Source of the DNA: Nitrosomonas ureae
GTDB lineage: Bacteria; Pseudomonadota; Gammaproteobacteria; Burkholderiales; Nitrosomonadaceae
Assembly: GCF_001455205.1 (NCBI RefSeq)
Contig: NZ_CP013341.1
Location: 186,001-250,000, forward strand
Reading direction: 5' to 3'
DNA length: 64,000 nt
Shown here piece after piece: positions 15,558 through 23,671 of this stretch (positions are counted from its first letter, which is position 1; each line of letters begins with the position of its first letter). A model generated the notes under the pieces. That model was not told the DNA's origin, made no database searches, and saw nothing but the letters and a program-made list of their open reading frames with translations. The position numbers were made by a program, and so were the translations under genes.

Positions 15558-17213
15558 TTATCTATACTTACTGTTATCAACAATCTGCCCAAACTTCATA
15601 CACACCACTCGATCAGCAAGATGAAAATAACGATCATCATGGGAGATCACAACGAGTAGGTGCCCCTTGGTGCGCAGTTCAGGAAGGAGCTCGGTATAGA
15701 AAAGATGTCTGAATGTTGGGTCTTGATCGGCAGCCCATTCGTCGAATACGAGAACGGGACGTCCTTCCAAATAAGCATGTACCAAGGCAAGACGTTTGCG
15801 CTGTCCTGTCGACAGATCAATTGTGCTAAATGTTCCATCTTTGACTGATACTTTATGTGCGATCTCCAAGCGCTGAAGATATGGTAAAGCTTTTTCCGAC
15901 AATCCATGTGCTCTGTAGATTTCATCAGTCACGAGTTCTTCAAACAAGTAGAAATCCGAAAAAACTGTTGTAAAGAGTTGCCGATAGTCGTCGTGACTAT
16001 CGGCAACCACTGGCTTTCCATCAAGATGAATCTCACCTTCTTGCGGTGCATACAGTCCTAACAACAACTTAATCAATGTCGTCTTGCCGGAACCATTGTC
16101 ACCTACCACAAACACCAATTCGCCAGGTTTTAGGATCAAATCGATTGGTCCCAACACGAACGCTTCTCCACCCTCAGGTACATTGAAAGCATAGCGGACG
16201 CCAACTAATTGAATACTTTCGTTGAGCGAAATCATGGATGGCTCGAGCGCTAAATTCAGATAAGCTTCAGGACTGGCGAAGCGTACTGAAAGGTCTTTGA
16301 TGCGCTGAAACGCCACCTTGGCTCGCCCGATACCCGGTAAAGTCTCTATGATTTGCTCCATCGGTCCTTTGAGGAAGAGCAATACCATCACGAACCCGCT
16401 CACCACTTCCGGTGCTGGATGCTGAATCGTTGCCCACCATAGGACTACAGCGATCAGCATAAAGAAAAGTGCCGAACCAAATGCCGTTGCCATAACATAG
16501 GTGTTAATTGCTTTCTGATTGATGGCGCGGATTTTGTCCACAGTCAGGTCGATTTGATCTTCCAGCACACGGCTTCTACGTGATCGATGCATGCGTAACT
16601 CTTTGGCACCATCGCTGATGCCACGATATGCCTTATGGAGAGTTTCCTCCAAATCCCTTGCTTTCCAGAAACCGGCGACACCCCGAGCCTGCGCCCAAGC
16701 CTGTACCGTAGCGCCCACGATCAATGCCACAATCAATAGCACAAATAGCTGCGGAGACAACCAGGCGAGGTAGCCCAGACATCCCAGTACGATGGCGATC
16801 GCAATGACAGTTGAAGCCAACGTAAAGGCTACATCGCTAATCATATCAATATCCTGTGTCAATACAGGCATTAAACGATGGGTACGATAACGCTCCAATG
16901 CATCAATCGGAGCTCCGAGTATTTTGCGTGCCAGTGTTTTGCGTATCTGCGCGACCAACCGTTGCCCCACAAGATTAGTCGACATATCGGATACCATGCG
17001 GCCTATTAAAACCAAAACACACAAGGCAGTAAAAACCAATAGCAGATTTCCTGTCAATCCTTCGGGGTAATGGAGTACATGATTGATCGTATCCAATAAG
17101 GCCACGGTAGCAGCCCCTGCCGCGATACCCGCTCCGGCTGACAACATAATCCATGCTAAAAACGGCCGCAACAGTTCTGTAACTTCGGACGATTGATTGA
17201 ATCTTTTCTTCAT
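15558..17213 (-). CDS. Cyclic-peptide-export-type ABC transporter (SyrD/PvdE-like), fused permease and ATPase
   Basis: This 551-residue half-transporter has six membrane segments in its first 310 residues and a C-terminal ATPase domain with Walker A G-D-N-G-S-G-K-T-T near 370, signature L-S-T-G-Q-R-K-R and the Walker B/D-loop V-F-D-E-W-A-A-D-Q-D-P. The signature variant and the D-E-W-A-A-D-Q-D-P loop are typical of SyrD/PvdE-type exporters, which move cyclic lipopeptide or pyoverdine precursors into the periplasm. No nonribosomal peptide synthetase or precursor peptide is nearby, so the cargo is unknown. It stands alone, with a long non-coding stretch upstream. Confidence 0.87.
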   Translation of the reverse strand: MKKRFNQSSEVTELLRPFLAWIMLSAGAGIAAGAATVALLDTINHVLHYPEGLTGNLLLVFTALCVLVLIGRMVSDMSTNLVGQRLVAQIRKTLARKILGAPIDALERYRTHRLMPVLTQDIDMISDVAFTLASTVIAIAIVLGCLGYLAWLSPQLFVLLIVALIVGATVQAWAQARGVAGFWKARDLEETLHKAYRGISDGAKELRMHRSRRSRVLEDQIDLTVDKIRAINQKAINTYVMATAFGSALFFMLIAVVLWWATIQHPAPEVVSGFVMVLLFLKGPMEQIIETLPGIGRAKVAFQRIKDLSVRFASPEAYLNLALEPSMISLNESIQLVGVRYAFNVPEGGEAFVLGPIDLILKPGELVFVVGDNGSGKTTLIKLLLGLYAPQEGEIHLDGKPVVADSHDDYRQLFTTVFSDFYLFEELVTDEIYRAHGLSEKALPYLQRLEIAHKVSVKDGTFSTIDLSTGQRKRLALVHAYLEGRPVLVFDEWAADQDPTFRHLFYTELLPELRTKGHLLVVISHDDRYFHLADRVVCMKFGQIVDNSKYR

Positions 17214-17444
17214 TATGGTTGCCTTCCTGATCTATGAACCTCATGTTAGCAATATTTATCACTTATGAATGTGTTCTCAGAAATGGAGTCCATGTGATTT
17301 AGCAGCGAGTAAATTTGCACAGTATTGCTGAGTAAATTGTGCTGGTGACAAATTATGATCTTGTAGATATAGCTGCCCTATTCAACGTAATTCTATCTTT
17401 ACAGTCGGGTGAAGTTTTCCCTGTTGTTTAAGGTTGTTGAATAA

Positions 17445-17559
17445 GCGGATTCAAGTCTGAAGTGCAATTTTGAATAACGCAGGTCATGGGGGTTGGATGC
17501 GGTAGCATCTGAGCCTTTTTTACCAGCCAGTCGAAATTGCACTTCAGACTTGAATCCGC
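17445..17559. repeat. 115-bp element with 26-bp perfect terminal inverted repeats (MITE-like)
   Basis: The arm at 17445-17470 (GCGGATTCAAGTCTGAAG...) is exactly complementary over 26 bases to 17534-17559. The interior of 63 bases has its own small hairpin (GATGC-GGTA-GCATC) and no reading frame. Perfect ends around a short non-coding core suggest a miniature element mobilised in trans by a full insertion sequence. I see no clear target-site duplication. Confidence 0.65.
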
Positions 17560-17796
17560 CATTTTAAATATGAACAGTAACTTCATCAAATTTAATCCAA
17601 TCTAGCTACGGCGAATAGGGATACCTCAAGCGAAACTTACGACGAGGAGTGGTTATATTGCAGGCGGTTTTTTTTATTGTTCGAAGCGACAGCGAATTTA
17701 CTACGCAATCTCTTAAAAAAACGAATTATTTGTTGTGGTATTTTATGCGGGACAAGTCCAAAAAATGATCATAACCTGTTTATTATATTTACGCAT
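17560..17796. other. Intergenic region
   Basis: No gene seen between the inverted-repeat element and tRNA-Ser. The first part of this long gap (17214-17444) is likewise empty apart from the expected promoter of the ABC exporter gene. Confidence 0.35.
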
Positions 17797-17886
17797 TGGC
17801 GGAGGCGGTGAGATTCGAACTCACGGTAGAGTCACCCCTACGGCAGTTTTCAAGACTGCTGCCTTAAACCGCTCGGCCACGCCTCC
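17797..17886 (-). tRNA. tRNA-Ser (anticodon UGA)
   Basis: The minus strand gives a class II tRNA. Acceptor GGAGGCG (17886-17880) pairs with CGCCTCC (17807-17801), then G and encoded CCA (17799-17797). The anticodon stem GCAGT/ACTGC encloses CTTGAAA with anticodon TGA. The long variable arm typical of tRNA-Ser is present, 90 nt in all. Confidence 0.97.
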
Positions 17887-18528
17887 TCTATAAAACCTGC
17901 AGGCCGAATCATACCTTTTAGAGCTCTTCTTGGCTAGCTGCCGACTAGCTAATTTATCAGCTAAGCAAAGAATTGTTGAGGGGAGTCCTATTTGTTCCCT
18001 ATGATTACAATATTGAGTTTCTGATTTGATGAATACAACTTTATGAATTGTTTATGAATCTTTATATTGGCTAATTTTCAGGAGTATTGTTTAGTATATT
18101 TTAAAGATTCAATTGAGCCGTAGAAAAACATATTTTGAAACATGGCAGGAAACCCTTGCAAAAGGTCGTAAATTTTTCACCTCATCGCACTTTCGGATTA
18201 TTTGTGAGCAGCCAGGTATTTTTAGCCCCTCCTGTTATTAAAATCCGGAACCACACATTGACAAATTGGCGGTTATCTCGTGCTTAGCCTCTCCATATAC
18301 CTTCTCTGCAGCTAAATGCGGTTCTAATTAACGGCAAAACTTTATTTGAAATGTCGTGCCTGAGATATGCTGCACTGATTGAAATCATGACAAATCTTCT
18401 CGTTAGAAATGAGTATTTTTTTAATCATGCTATTTTCTATCTTGTAGCGATACGATCTAAGGCAATGCTAGTTCACCAGCTACGAAGCATGTAGACTCAT
18501 ATCTCATTTAAAAAAAAGGAATTCAATA
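17887..18528. other. Long intergenic region before the CorA gene
   Basis: No gene is supported in these 640 bases; the reading frames are short and AT-rich. It should contain the promoter of the CorA-like gene, and an Mg-sensing leader cannot be ruled out by eye. Confidence 0.35.
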
Positions 18529-19494
18529 GTGCTCATCAACTGCGTTGCTTACGAGAATGGTATGCGCTTGGCCGATATTACGGTAGAGGAAATTAGCGAC
18601 TATCTGGAACGATTGGAATGTTTTGTCTGGGTAGCTCTACAAGATGCGACACCCGAAGAACTCGACAAGATGAAGGAAGAGTTCAATCTCCATGAACTAG
18701 CAGTCGAAGATGCACGTCATGGGCACCAGCGACCCAAACTTGAGGAATATGGCGAATCGCTCTTCGTTGTTATGCATCTGCTCGAGTCTAACCAGGGAGA
18801 AAACAATCCCGGCGAATTGAATGTTTTTGTCGGACCTAACTACGTACTGTCTGTGAGGAATCGAAGTCAGCAGCATTTTCTTGAGGTACGTGAGCGCTGT
18901 GAACGGGAGCAATACCTATTAAAAGAGGGGTCTGGTTTTGTTCTTTATGCCTTGATGGATGCAGTGGTTGACCGTTATTTTCCAATAATCGACCAATTGG
19001 AGTCCGAACTGGAAGAAATCGAAGAACAAATTTTCACCAAAGGGGCTGCTCGCTCCAATATTGAACAGCTCTACGGCCTTAAACGGAAGATCATGGTTCT
19101 GAAACACGCTGTTGCTCCGCTGATGGAAGTAGCAGGTAAATTATCCGGCAGCCGGGGATCCGCCGTATGTTCCAATATCCGGGACTATTTCCGCGATGTC
19201 TACGACCACTTGCTCCGAATTGACGCTTCTATCGACACTGTCAGAGACACTATCAGCACCGCTATTCAGGTCAATCTATCGATGGGAGCCATTGAAAACA
19301 ATGAAGTGAGCAAACGCCTGGCTGCGTGGGCGGGAATTTTCGCCGTCGCCACAGCATTGGCCGGGATTTGGGGAATGAACTTCGAGCGCATGCCCGAACT
19401 GGAATGGGAATACGGCTATCCATTGGCGCTGTTGACCATTTGTTCGGCTTGTCTTTTTCTTTATTTTCGTTTCAAGCGGATCGGCTGGTTGTAA
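18529..19494 (+). CDS. corA: CorA-type magnesium/cobalt transporter
   Basis: This 321-residue protein has a long cytoplasmic domain, rich in acidic residues and helices, followed by two C-terminal membrane helices. The first ends in the G-M-N signature at 282-284 (G-I-W-G-M-N-F-E-R-M-P-E), the selectivity motif of CorA pentamers. It imports Mg2+ and related divalent cations. The start is GTG at 18529, supported by an AAAGGA about 9 bases upstream. It is a single gene with a long upstream gap. Confidence 0.92.
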   Translation: MLINCVAYENGMRLADITVEEISDYLERLECFVWVALQDATPEELDKMKEEFNLHELAVEDARHGHQRPKLEEYGESLFVVMHLLESNQGENNPGELNVFVGPNYVLSVRNRSQQHFLEVRERCEREQYLLKEGSGFVLYALMDAVVDRYFPIIDQLESELEEIEEQIFTKGAARSNIEQLYGLKRKIMVLKHAVAPLMEVAGKLSGSRGSAVCSNIRDYFRDVYDHLLRIDASIDTVRDTISTAIQVNLSMGAIENNEVSKRLAAWAGIFAVATALAGIWGMNFERMPELEWEYGYPLALLTICSACLFLYFRFKRIGWL

Positions 19495-19653
19495 CTTGCT
19501 TCCTCACTGGTTGGATCAATTACTTGCCAAAGTATATATAGACGGAATTATCGCGAACCTAATACAACCAGGAAGTCAGAGAGATCATAGACATACAAGT
19601 CATCGCTAAAACTGATAGAACCGGATTCATCCGGCATACCACTTAGGCCAGAA

Positions 19654-20748
19654 TTATTGTAAAATCACTCCACCTCCCAAACACACCTGACTCTCATAAA
19701 TAACAACGGATTGTCCCGGTGTGATTGCCCACTGATTTTGTGCAAATTCTACCTCGCAGTATTCATGCGACAAATTTGTAATGGTGCAAGGCGCATCAGT
19801 TTGACGATAGCGCGTTTTTGCGGCATAAACCCAATTGCAATGTGGCTGTTTATCATCGATCCATGATAAATCGATTGCTTTCAGAGAAGGGCGAAATAAA
19901 TCCGGATGATTATGACCTTGAACAACAATCAAAACATTTCTGTTCATATCTTTGGCAGCCACAAACCACGGTTCATCGCCACCATTCCGAATGCCACCAA
20001 TCCCTAATCCCTGTCGTTGTCCGATGGTGTAATACATTAATCCGATATGCTCACCAATAACTTTTCCATCAGTTGTTTGGATTTCTCCAGGCTCATGGGG
20101 AAGATAACGGTTAAGAAATTCACGAAACGGACGCTCGCCAATAAAGCATATGCCCGTGCTGTCTTTTTTAGAGGAATTGGGCAGCTTCAACTCCCTAGCT
20201 ATTTTACGTACTTCGCGCTTATAGAGATGACCGATCGGAAAGAGCGATTTAGCAAGCTGCGCTTGATTCAATCGATATAAAAAATAGCTTTGATCTTTGT
20301 TTCCATCTTCACCTTTTAATAATTGGAAAACGCTACCAGCTTTACGCACCCGAGCATAATGACCGGTTGCAATATAATCGCCCCCCAGCTTATTGGCATG
20401 ATCCAAAAATGCTTTGAATTTGATCTCGGCGTTGCACAATACATCAGGGTTCGGAGTACGCCCGGCTTGATATTCTGCAAGAAACTGTGAAAACACCCGC
20501 TCTTTGTATTCGGTTGAGAAATTGACTATTTCGATCGGAATATCAATAACATCAGCCACTGATACTGCATCGATAAAATCCTGACGCGAAGAACAATACT
20601 CGTCAGTATCATCATCTTCCCAATTTTTCATAAATAGTCCTACAACATCATAGCCTTGCTGTTTTAACACATATGCAGCCACGGATGAATCAACACCCCC
20701 GGACATACCGACGATTACACGGTGTTTTGTCATCGCTCTAGGCTTCAT
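19654..20748 (-). CDS. mnmA: tRNA-specific 2-thiouridylase MnmA
   Basis: This 364-residue enzyme forms 2-thiouridine at position 34 of tRNA-Lys, -Glu and -Gln. It has the PP-loop S-G-G-V-D-S-S near residue 15, the catalytic cysteines in N-P-D-V-L-C-N (near 105) and S-T-G-I-C-F-I (near 203), and the C-terminal tRNA-binding part. The ATG at 20748 overlaps nudJ by 11 bp. An internal ATG at 20733 begins M-T-K-H-R-V-I-V-G and would leave a 4-bp gap; it may be the true start. The nudJ-mnmA order matches E. coli. Confidence 0.97.
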   Translation of the reverse strand: MKPRAMTKHRVIVGMSGGVDSSVAAYVLKQQGYDVVGLFMKNWEDDDTDEYCSSRQDFIDAVSVADVIDIPIEIVNFSTEYKERVFSQFLAEYQAGRTPNPDVLCNAEIKFKAFLDHANKLGGDYIATGHYARVRKAGSVFQLLKGEDGNKDQSYFLYRLNQAQLAKSLFPIGHLYKREVRKIARELKLPNSSKKDSTGICFIGERPFREFLNRYLPHEPGEIQTTDGKVIGEHIGLMYYTIGQRQGLGIGGIRNGGDEPWFVAAKDMNRNVLIVVQGHNHPDLFRPSLKAIDLSWIDDKQPHCNWVYAAKTRYRQTDAPCTITNLSHEYCEVEFAQNQWAITPGQSVVIYESQVCLGGGVILQ

Positions 20749-21193
20749 AGTGCATCAATAATTCAAGCGGATAGCGCTTACCGGCAAGATGATCATGGAT
20801 ACATTGCATAACCAGAGGACTTCGATGACGATGAATCATTTGACCCGCTTCATCAGAATCAAACCAAGATGCCCGCAGAATTCCAGTATCGAGTTTCTGT
20901 TCCGGATCGTGATGTGTGACGCGCCCACCAAACGCAAATCGAATATAAACAGTATCTGCACGCTCTGAATACCACTGATATATGCCCAATAAATATTCAG
21001 GTTCGAAGGTATAGGCCGTTTCCTCCAGCGTCTCGCGTATTGCTCCTTGAATGATGGATTCTCCCGGATCCAAATGCCCCGCAGGTTGATTTAGAAACAG
21101 TCCACTACCCGCTTCCGGTTCTTCCTCCACCAGTAAATATTTGCCATTTTGTTCGACAACCACTGCAACTGTTACATTAGGTTTCCAAATCAT
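20738..21193 (-). CDS. nudJ: Nudix phosphatase NudJ
   Basis: This 151-residue Nudix hydrolase has the box G-H-L-D-P-G-E-S ... R-E-T-L-E-E-T at about 41-62, with the metal-binding glutamates kept. The N-terminus K-P-N-V-T-V-A-V-V-V-E and the N-Q-P-A-G-H-L are like NudJ, which hydrolyses nucleoside di- and triphosphates and hydroxymethylpyrimidine pyrophosphate. It overlaps the upstream end of mnmA, the same pairing as in E. coli. The usual Gly after the E-E of the box is replaced by Ala (E-E-T-A-Y). Confidence 0.9.
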   Translation of the reverse strand: MIWKPNVTVAVVVEQNGKYLLVEEEPEAGSGLFLNQPAGHLDPGESIIQGAIRETLEETAYTFEPEYLLGIYQWYSERADTVYIRFAFGGRVTHHDPEQKLDTGILRASWFDSDEAGQMIHRHRSPLVMQCIHDHLAGKRYPLELLMHYEA

Positions 21194-21595
21194 GATTTCC
21201 CAAGTAATAAAAATAAAACGCCAATCAGCAAATCAACGCATAACTATCGTTAATTTGTTACAACATATTATCGCACTCGAGCATCAGGTTTTGTTACGAT
21301 AAATAAAGATCCTTAGGCATTCCCAATTTATGCATAACGTACTAAGATAATTTATTGCAACAACTGATCAAGTCAGGTCTGTTGATATTTCACATAGATA
21401 GTCAAAGATATCCGCATACTTCAACGAATTACACTTTCTTGGTATCTATCACTCACAATCACCCCTAGAACAAAACACATGAAGTAAAACTGGAATGAAC
21501 AGTGGTGTATCTTTGAAATTTTTGAATAACGCTTGAAATGGTTAAAAGTTATGTGGGAGTTATTACTTCTCTAACTTTCTATCCAATATTACAGG
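21194..21595. other. Intergenic region
   Basis: About 400 bases without a supported gene. It should carry the nudJ-mnmA promoter; nothing else stands out. Confidence 0.35.
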
Positions 21596-21853
21596 TTACA
21601 GCTCATGCGACTTGGCTTTTACTTCGGGCTCATTCTTGCTTGCGCCGCGGATATTCAGAATGGCTAAAGCAATCTGCAGGATTATTAGAGCATAAGCATG
21701 GGCATACCAGCCCCAGATTACCCAGAGAAAGTTACTAAAAAGTGAGCACCAAAAGCCGATCAGACGCCTACGTTTATCTTGAGATGCAATAAGCCAAACG
21801 CCCAATATCGTAACAATCATCGCAGGCCACTGCAGTTGATGTAGATAATTCAT
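21596..21853 (-). CDS. Small integral membrane protein of unknown function
   Basis: From the ATG at 21853 this is an 85-residue protein (M-N-Y-L-H-Q-L-Q-W-P-A-M) with about three hydrophobic segments and a basic S-Q-D-K-R-R-R loop. The W-V-I-W-G-W-Y-A-H pattern is like small PnuC/YgjV-type membrane proteins seen in proteobacteria, but no function is established. An upstream ATG (21883) adds ten polar residues and seems less likely. It lies downstream of the SmbP-like gene on the same strand, with a strong terminator between them, so it is not in that operon. Confidence 0.6.
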   Translation of the reverse strand: MNYLHQLQWPAMIVTILGVWLIASQDKRRRLIGFWCSLFSNFLWVIWGWYAHAYALIILQIALAILNIRGASKNEPEVKAKSHEL

Positions 21854-21950
21854 AGAAGATCTTACAAAGCTCCGTTCGTACAAGTGTTATACAATCGGTG
21901 TCGTGTCAATGGATATGAACAATCCATAAGTGTGGATAAGGAAATGCATT

Positions 21951-21996
21951 AGCATAAAAAAGACAGTGTATAGGAAAACACTGTCTTTTTTATGCT
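21951..21996. terminator. Strong hairpin terminator, usable from both strands
   Basis: A 19-bp perfect stem (21951-21969 with 21978-21996), arm AGCATAAAAAAGACAGTGT, loop of 8 bases. An A-run on one side and a T-run on the other make it functional in both directions. It ends the SmbP-like gene on the minus strand. Confidence 0.9.
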
Positions 21997-22013
21997 CTAG
22001 TAAATAAATGGGA

Positions 22014-22349
22014 TTATTTTGTAGCTTGCTTAAAATGCTCTATAGCATCCGACGCAGCTTTTTTAGCCGCATCCGCTTCTCCATCCTTACCTTCCTTAAC
22101 AGCTTCATCTAACGACTTAATGCCTTCATCCAGGTGTTTAGCATCAATTTGGCGATCTTTATCGTTTTTTGCGGCATTCGCATGTTTTTTTGCCTCCATT
22201 GCATGTTTGGCAACAGCCTTTCCGTCGGCTGATTTAGCCGCAGCTTCAGAATGCTGAATTGCTTGATCCAAATGGCTTGCATCCGCTAACGCACTCAACG
22301 AAAAAAAAGTCATCATGACTAAGGTTGTAAGTAATGTAATAGTTTTCAT
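22014..22349 (-). CDS. Small metal-binding protein, SmbP family
   Basis: This 111-residue protein has a cleavable signal peptide (first about 23 residues, ending S-A-L-A-D-A). The mature part is Ala/Lys/His-rich with a repeat of about seven residues, such as A-K-H-A-M-E-A and K-K-H-A-N-A-A, ending A-I-E-H-F-K-Q. This is the layout of SmbP, a periplasmic four-helix copper- and metal-binding protein described in Nitrosomonas europaea. It has fewer His than that protein (about seven in the mature part), with several positions now Lys or Asp, so metal capacity may be lower. It is monocistronic with a strong terminator. Confidence 0.85.
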   Translation of the reverse strand: MKTITLLTTLVMMTFFSLSALADASHLDQAIQHSEAAAKSADGKAVAKHAMEAKKHANAAKNDKDRQIDAKHLDEGIKSLDEAVKEGKDGEADAAKKAASDAIEHFKQATK

Positions 22350-22603
22350 AGCCTTTTAACTCCTGTGATAAAAAATATTTAGAGTTAAGTGTTGATAAAG
22401 ACAACACATCTGTCTCCCATCACTTAATTCTGATGCTGATGATATAAGCAGGAACCAAAACAATCTGTACGATACCCAACATTGGAAAAGCTTTAAAACT
22501 TGAAAATACCGGAAAAAACCATATGTTATTATCAGTTTTGTATCAGCGCAGTGTGATATCAATAGCATTTGTTCAAATAAATGTTATACGGAGGTTGATG
22601 GCG

Positions 22604-22852
22604 ATGATCAAAGAACTTTCTTTTGATGATGACGATGATGATGAATTTTATCCTGCCAACGATTTGGATGGCGAAGAGGATGCAATAGCCGATAGCAAAA
22701 TTCCATCCAGTCATTTAGCACAAATTATTGATGAATTTGAAACCGACAAAGATGATTTTGAAGATAACGAATTCGCAGTCGTCAGAAAAGATTTCGCTGA
22801 TAGAGATGACAATGAGGATGACATTACGCTTGATTCGTTAGGGTTGCGGTAG
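22604..22852 (+). CDS. Small, very acidic protein of unknown function
   Basis: An 82-residue protein with a run of six Asp at residues 8-13 and further clusters (D-K-D-D-F-E-D-N-E, D-D-N-E-D-D). There is no signal peptide or membrane segment. I chose ATG 22604 because GGAGG at 22590-22594 lies 9 bases upstream; ATG 22598 is closer to that site. The calculated charge is strongly negative. Such proteins can be cation-binding or nucleic-acid mimics, but no family is recognised. The acidic tracts resist the frame being accidental. Confidence 0.55.
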   Translation: MIKELSFDDDDDDEFYPANDLDGEEDAIADSKIPSSHLAQIIDEFETDKDDFEDNEFAVVRKDFADRDDNEDDITLDSLGLR

Positions 22853-23243
22853 TTTCTCAAACGCTGCTGCCACTCGCTTCCGGACCGTTTAACGCCACAT
22901 AGTTCGCGGCGGCACCATTCTTCAATCAAGCTTTATGCGCTATCGTGCTTAAACGTTTTGTGGTGCGTGTCACTTCATTTCGTGCAAAATTTCTTTATTC
23001 TTGAACAAAGAAGAAAATTGAATCCAATGCCCGATTTGTTCGTTTTAAAAAATTAAACCGTTTTTGGTGTATATTTACCAACTGGTACATATTGTGTAGC
23101 AGTTTATTTTTGTAGTTACAATAATGCGACATAATAAGTTTTATGTATTATCACTAAACGTTCTTTATTTACGGTACAAACCTTTATAAGAAAATAAGCC
23201 ATTATCCGTAGCTCTCATTAAACAAAATACAAGGAGAATCATC
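22853..23243. other. Intergenic region
   Basis: About 390 bases, AT-rich in the second half, without a supported gene. It should contain the promoter of the small secreted protein gene at 23244. Confidence 0.35.
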
Positions 23244-23537
23244 ATGAATAAATTAAAAGCCTTAACAATAGCCATCACGATAGGGGCAGTTTGTTACGTA
23301 GGGAATGCAGTGGCTTTCGATAAAGCTTTTCATCCAAACCATCAATTTGTCGATCAGAACAAAATTGGACCCAATTTTGAGCCCGGTTATATTTTAGACA
23401 AAGAGAAAGCCGAGAAAACCAAAACTGCAGAGGAAGAAATGCAACTGCCTTCGGAAGCAGTAGTTCCAAGTGATCCTACACCCAAGAATTCAAATATCCC
23501 TACGGGATCAGAACGCAGATTAATTCCATCCATATAG
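23244..23537 (+). CDS. Small secreted protein of unknown function
   Basis: This 97-residue protein has a typical signal peptide (M-N-K-L-K-A-L-T-I-A-I-T-I-G-A-V, cleavage after A-V-A). The mature part of about 73 residues is polar, with many Glu, Lys and Pro and no cysteine. A good ribosome-binding site (AAGGAGA) lies before the ATG and a strong terminator follows, so it is a real transcription unit. No family recognised. Confidence 0.7.
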   Translation: MNKLKALTIAITIGAVCYVGNAVAFDKAFHPNHQFVDQNKIGPNFEPGYILDKEKAEKTKTAEEEMQLPSEAVVPSDPTPKNSNIPTGSERRLIPSI

Positions 23538-23572
23538 AGTGGATTCGTAACACTGATTATTTTTGCAGTGAG

Positions 23573-23614
23573 AAATAAATCTCTTCCAACAAATTGCTGG
23601 AAGAGATTTATTTT
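23573..23614 (+). terminator. Rho-independent terminator of the small secreted protein gene
   Basis: 16-bp perfect stem (23573-23588 with 23598-23613), 9-base loop, ending in a T-run. It is usable on the minus strand too. Confidence 0.88.
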
Positions 23615-23671
23615 GTAACCCGTAGGCTTCTTCACTCCAAGTAACAAAAACCTCCCGCAAACTTCCCCGAA

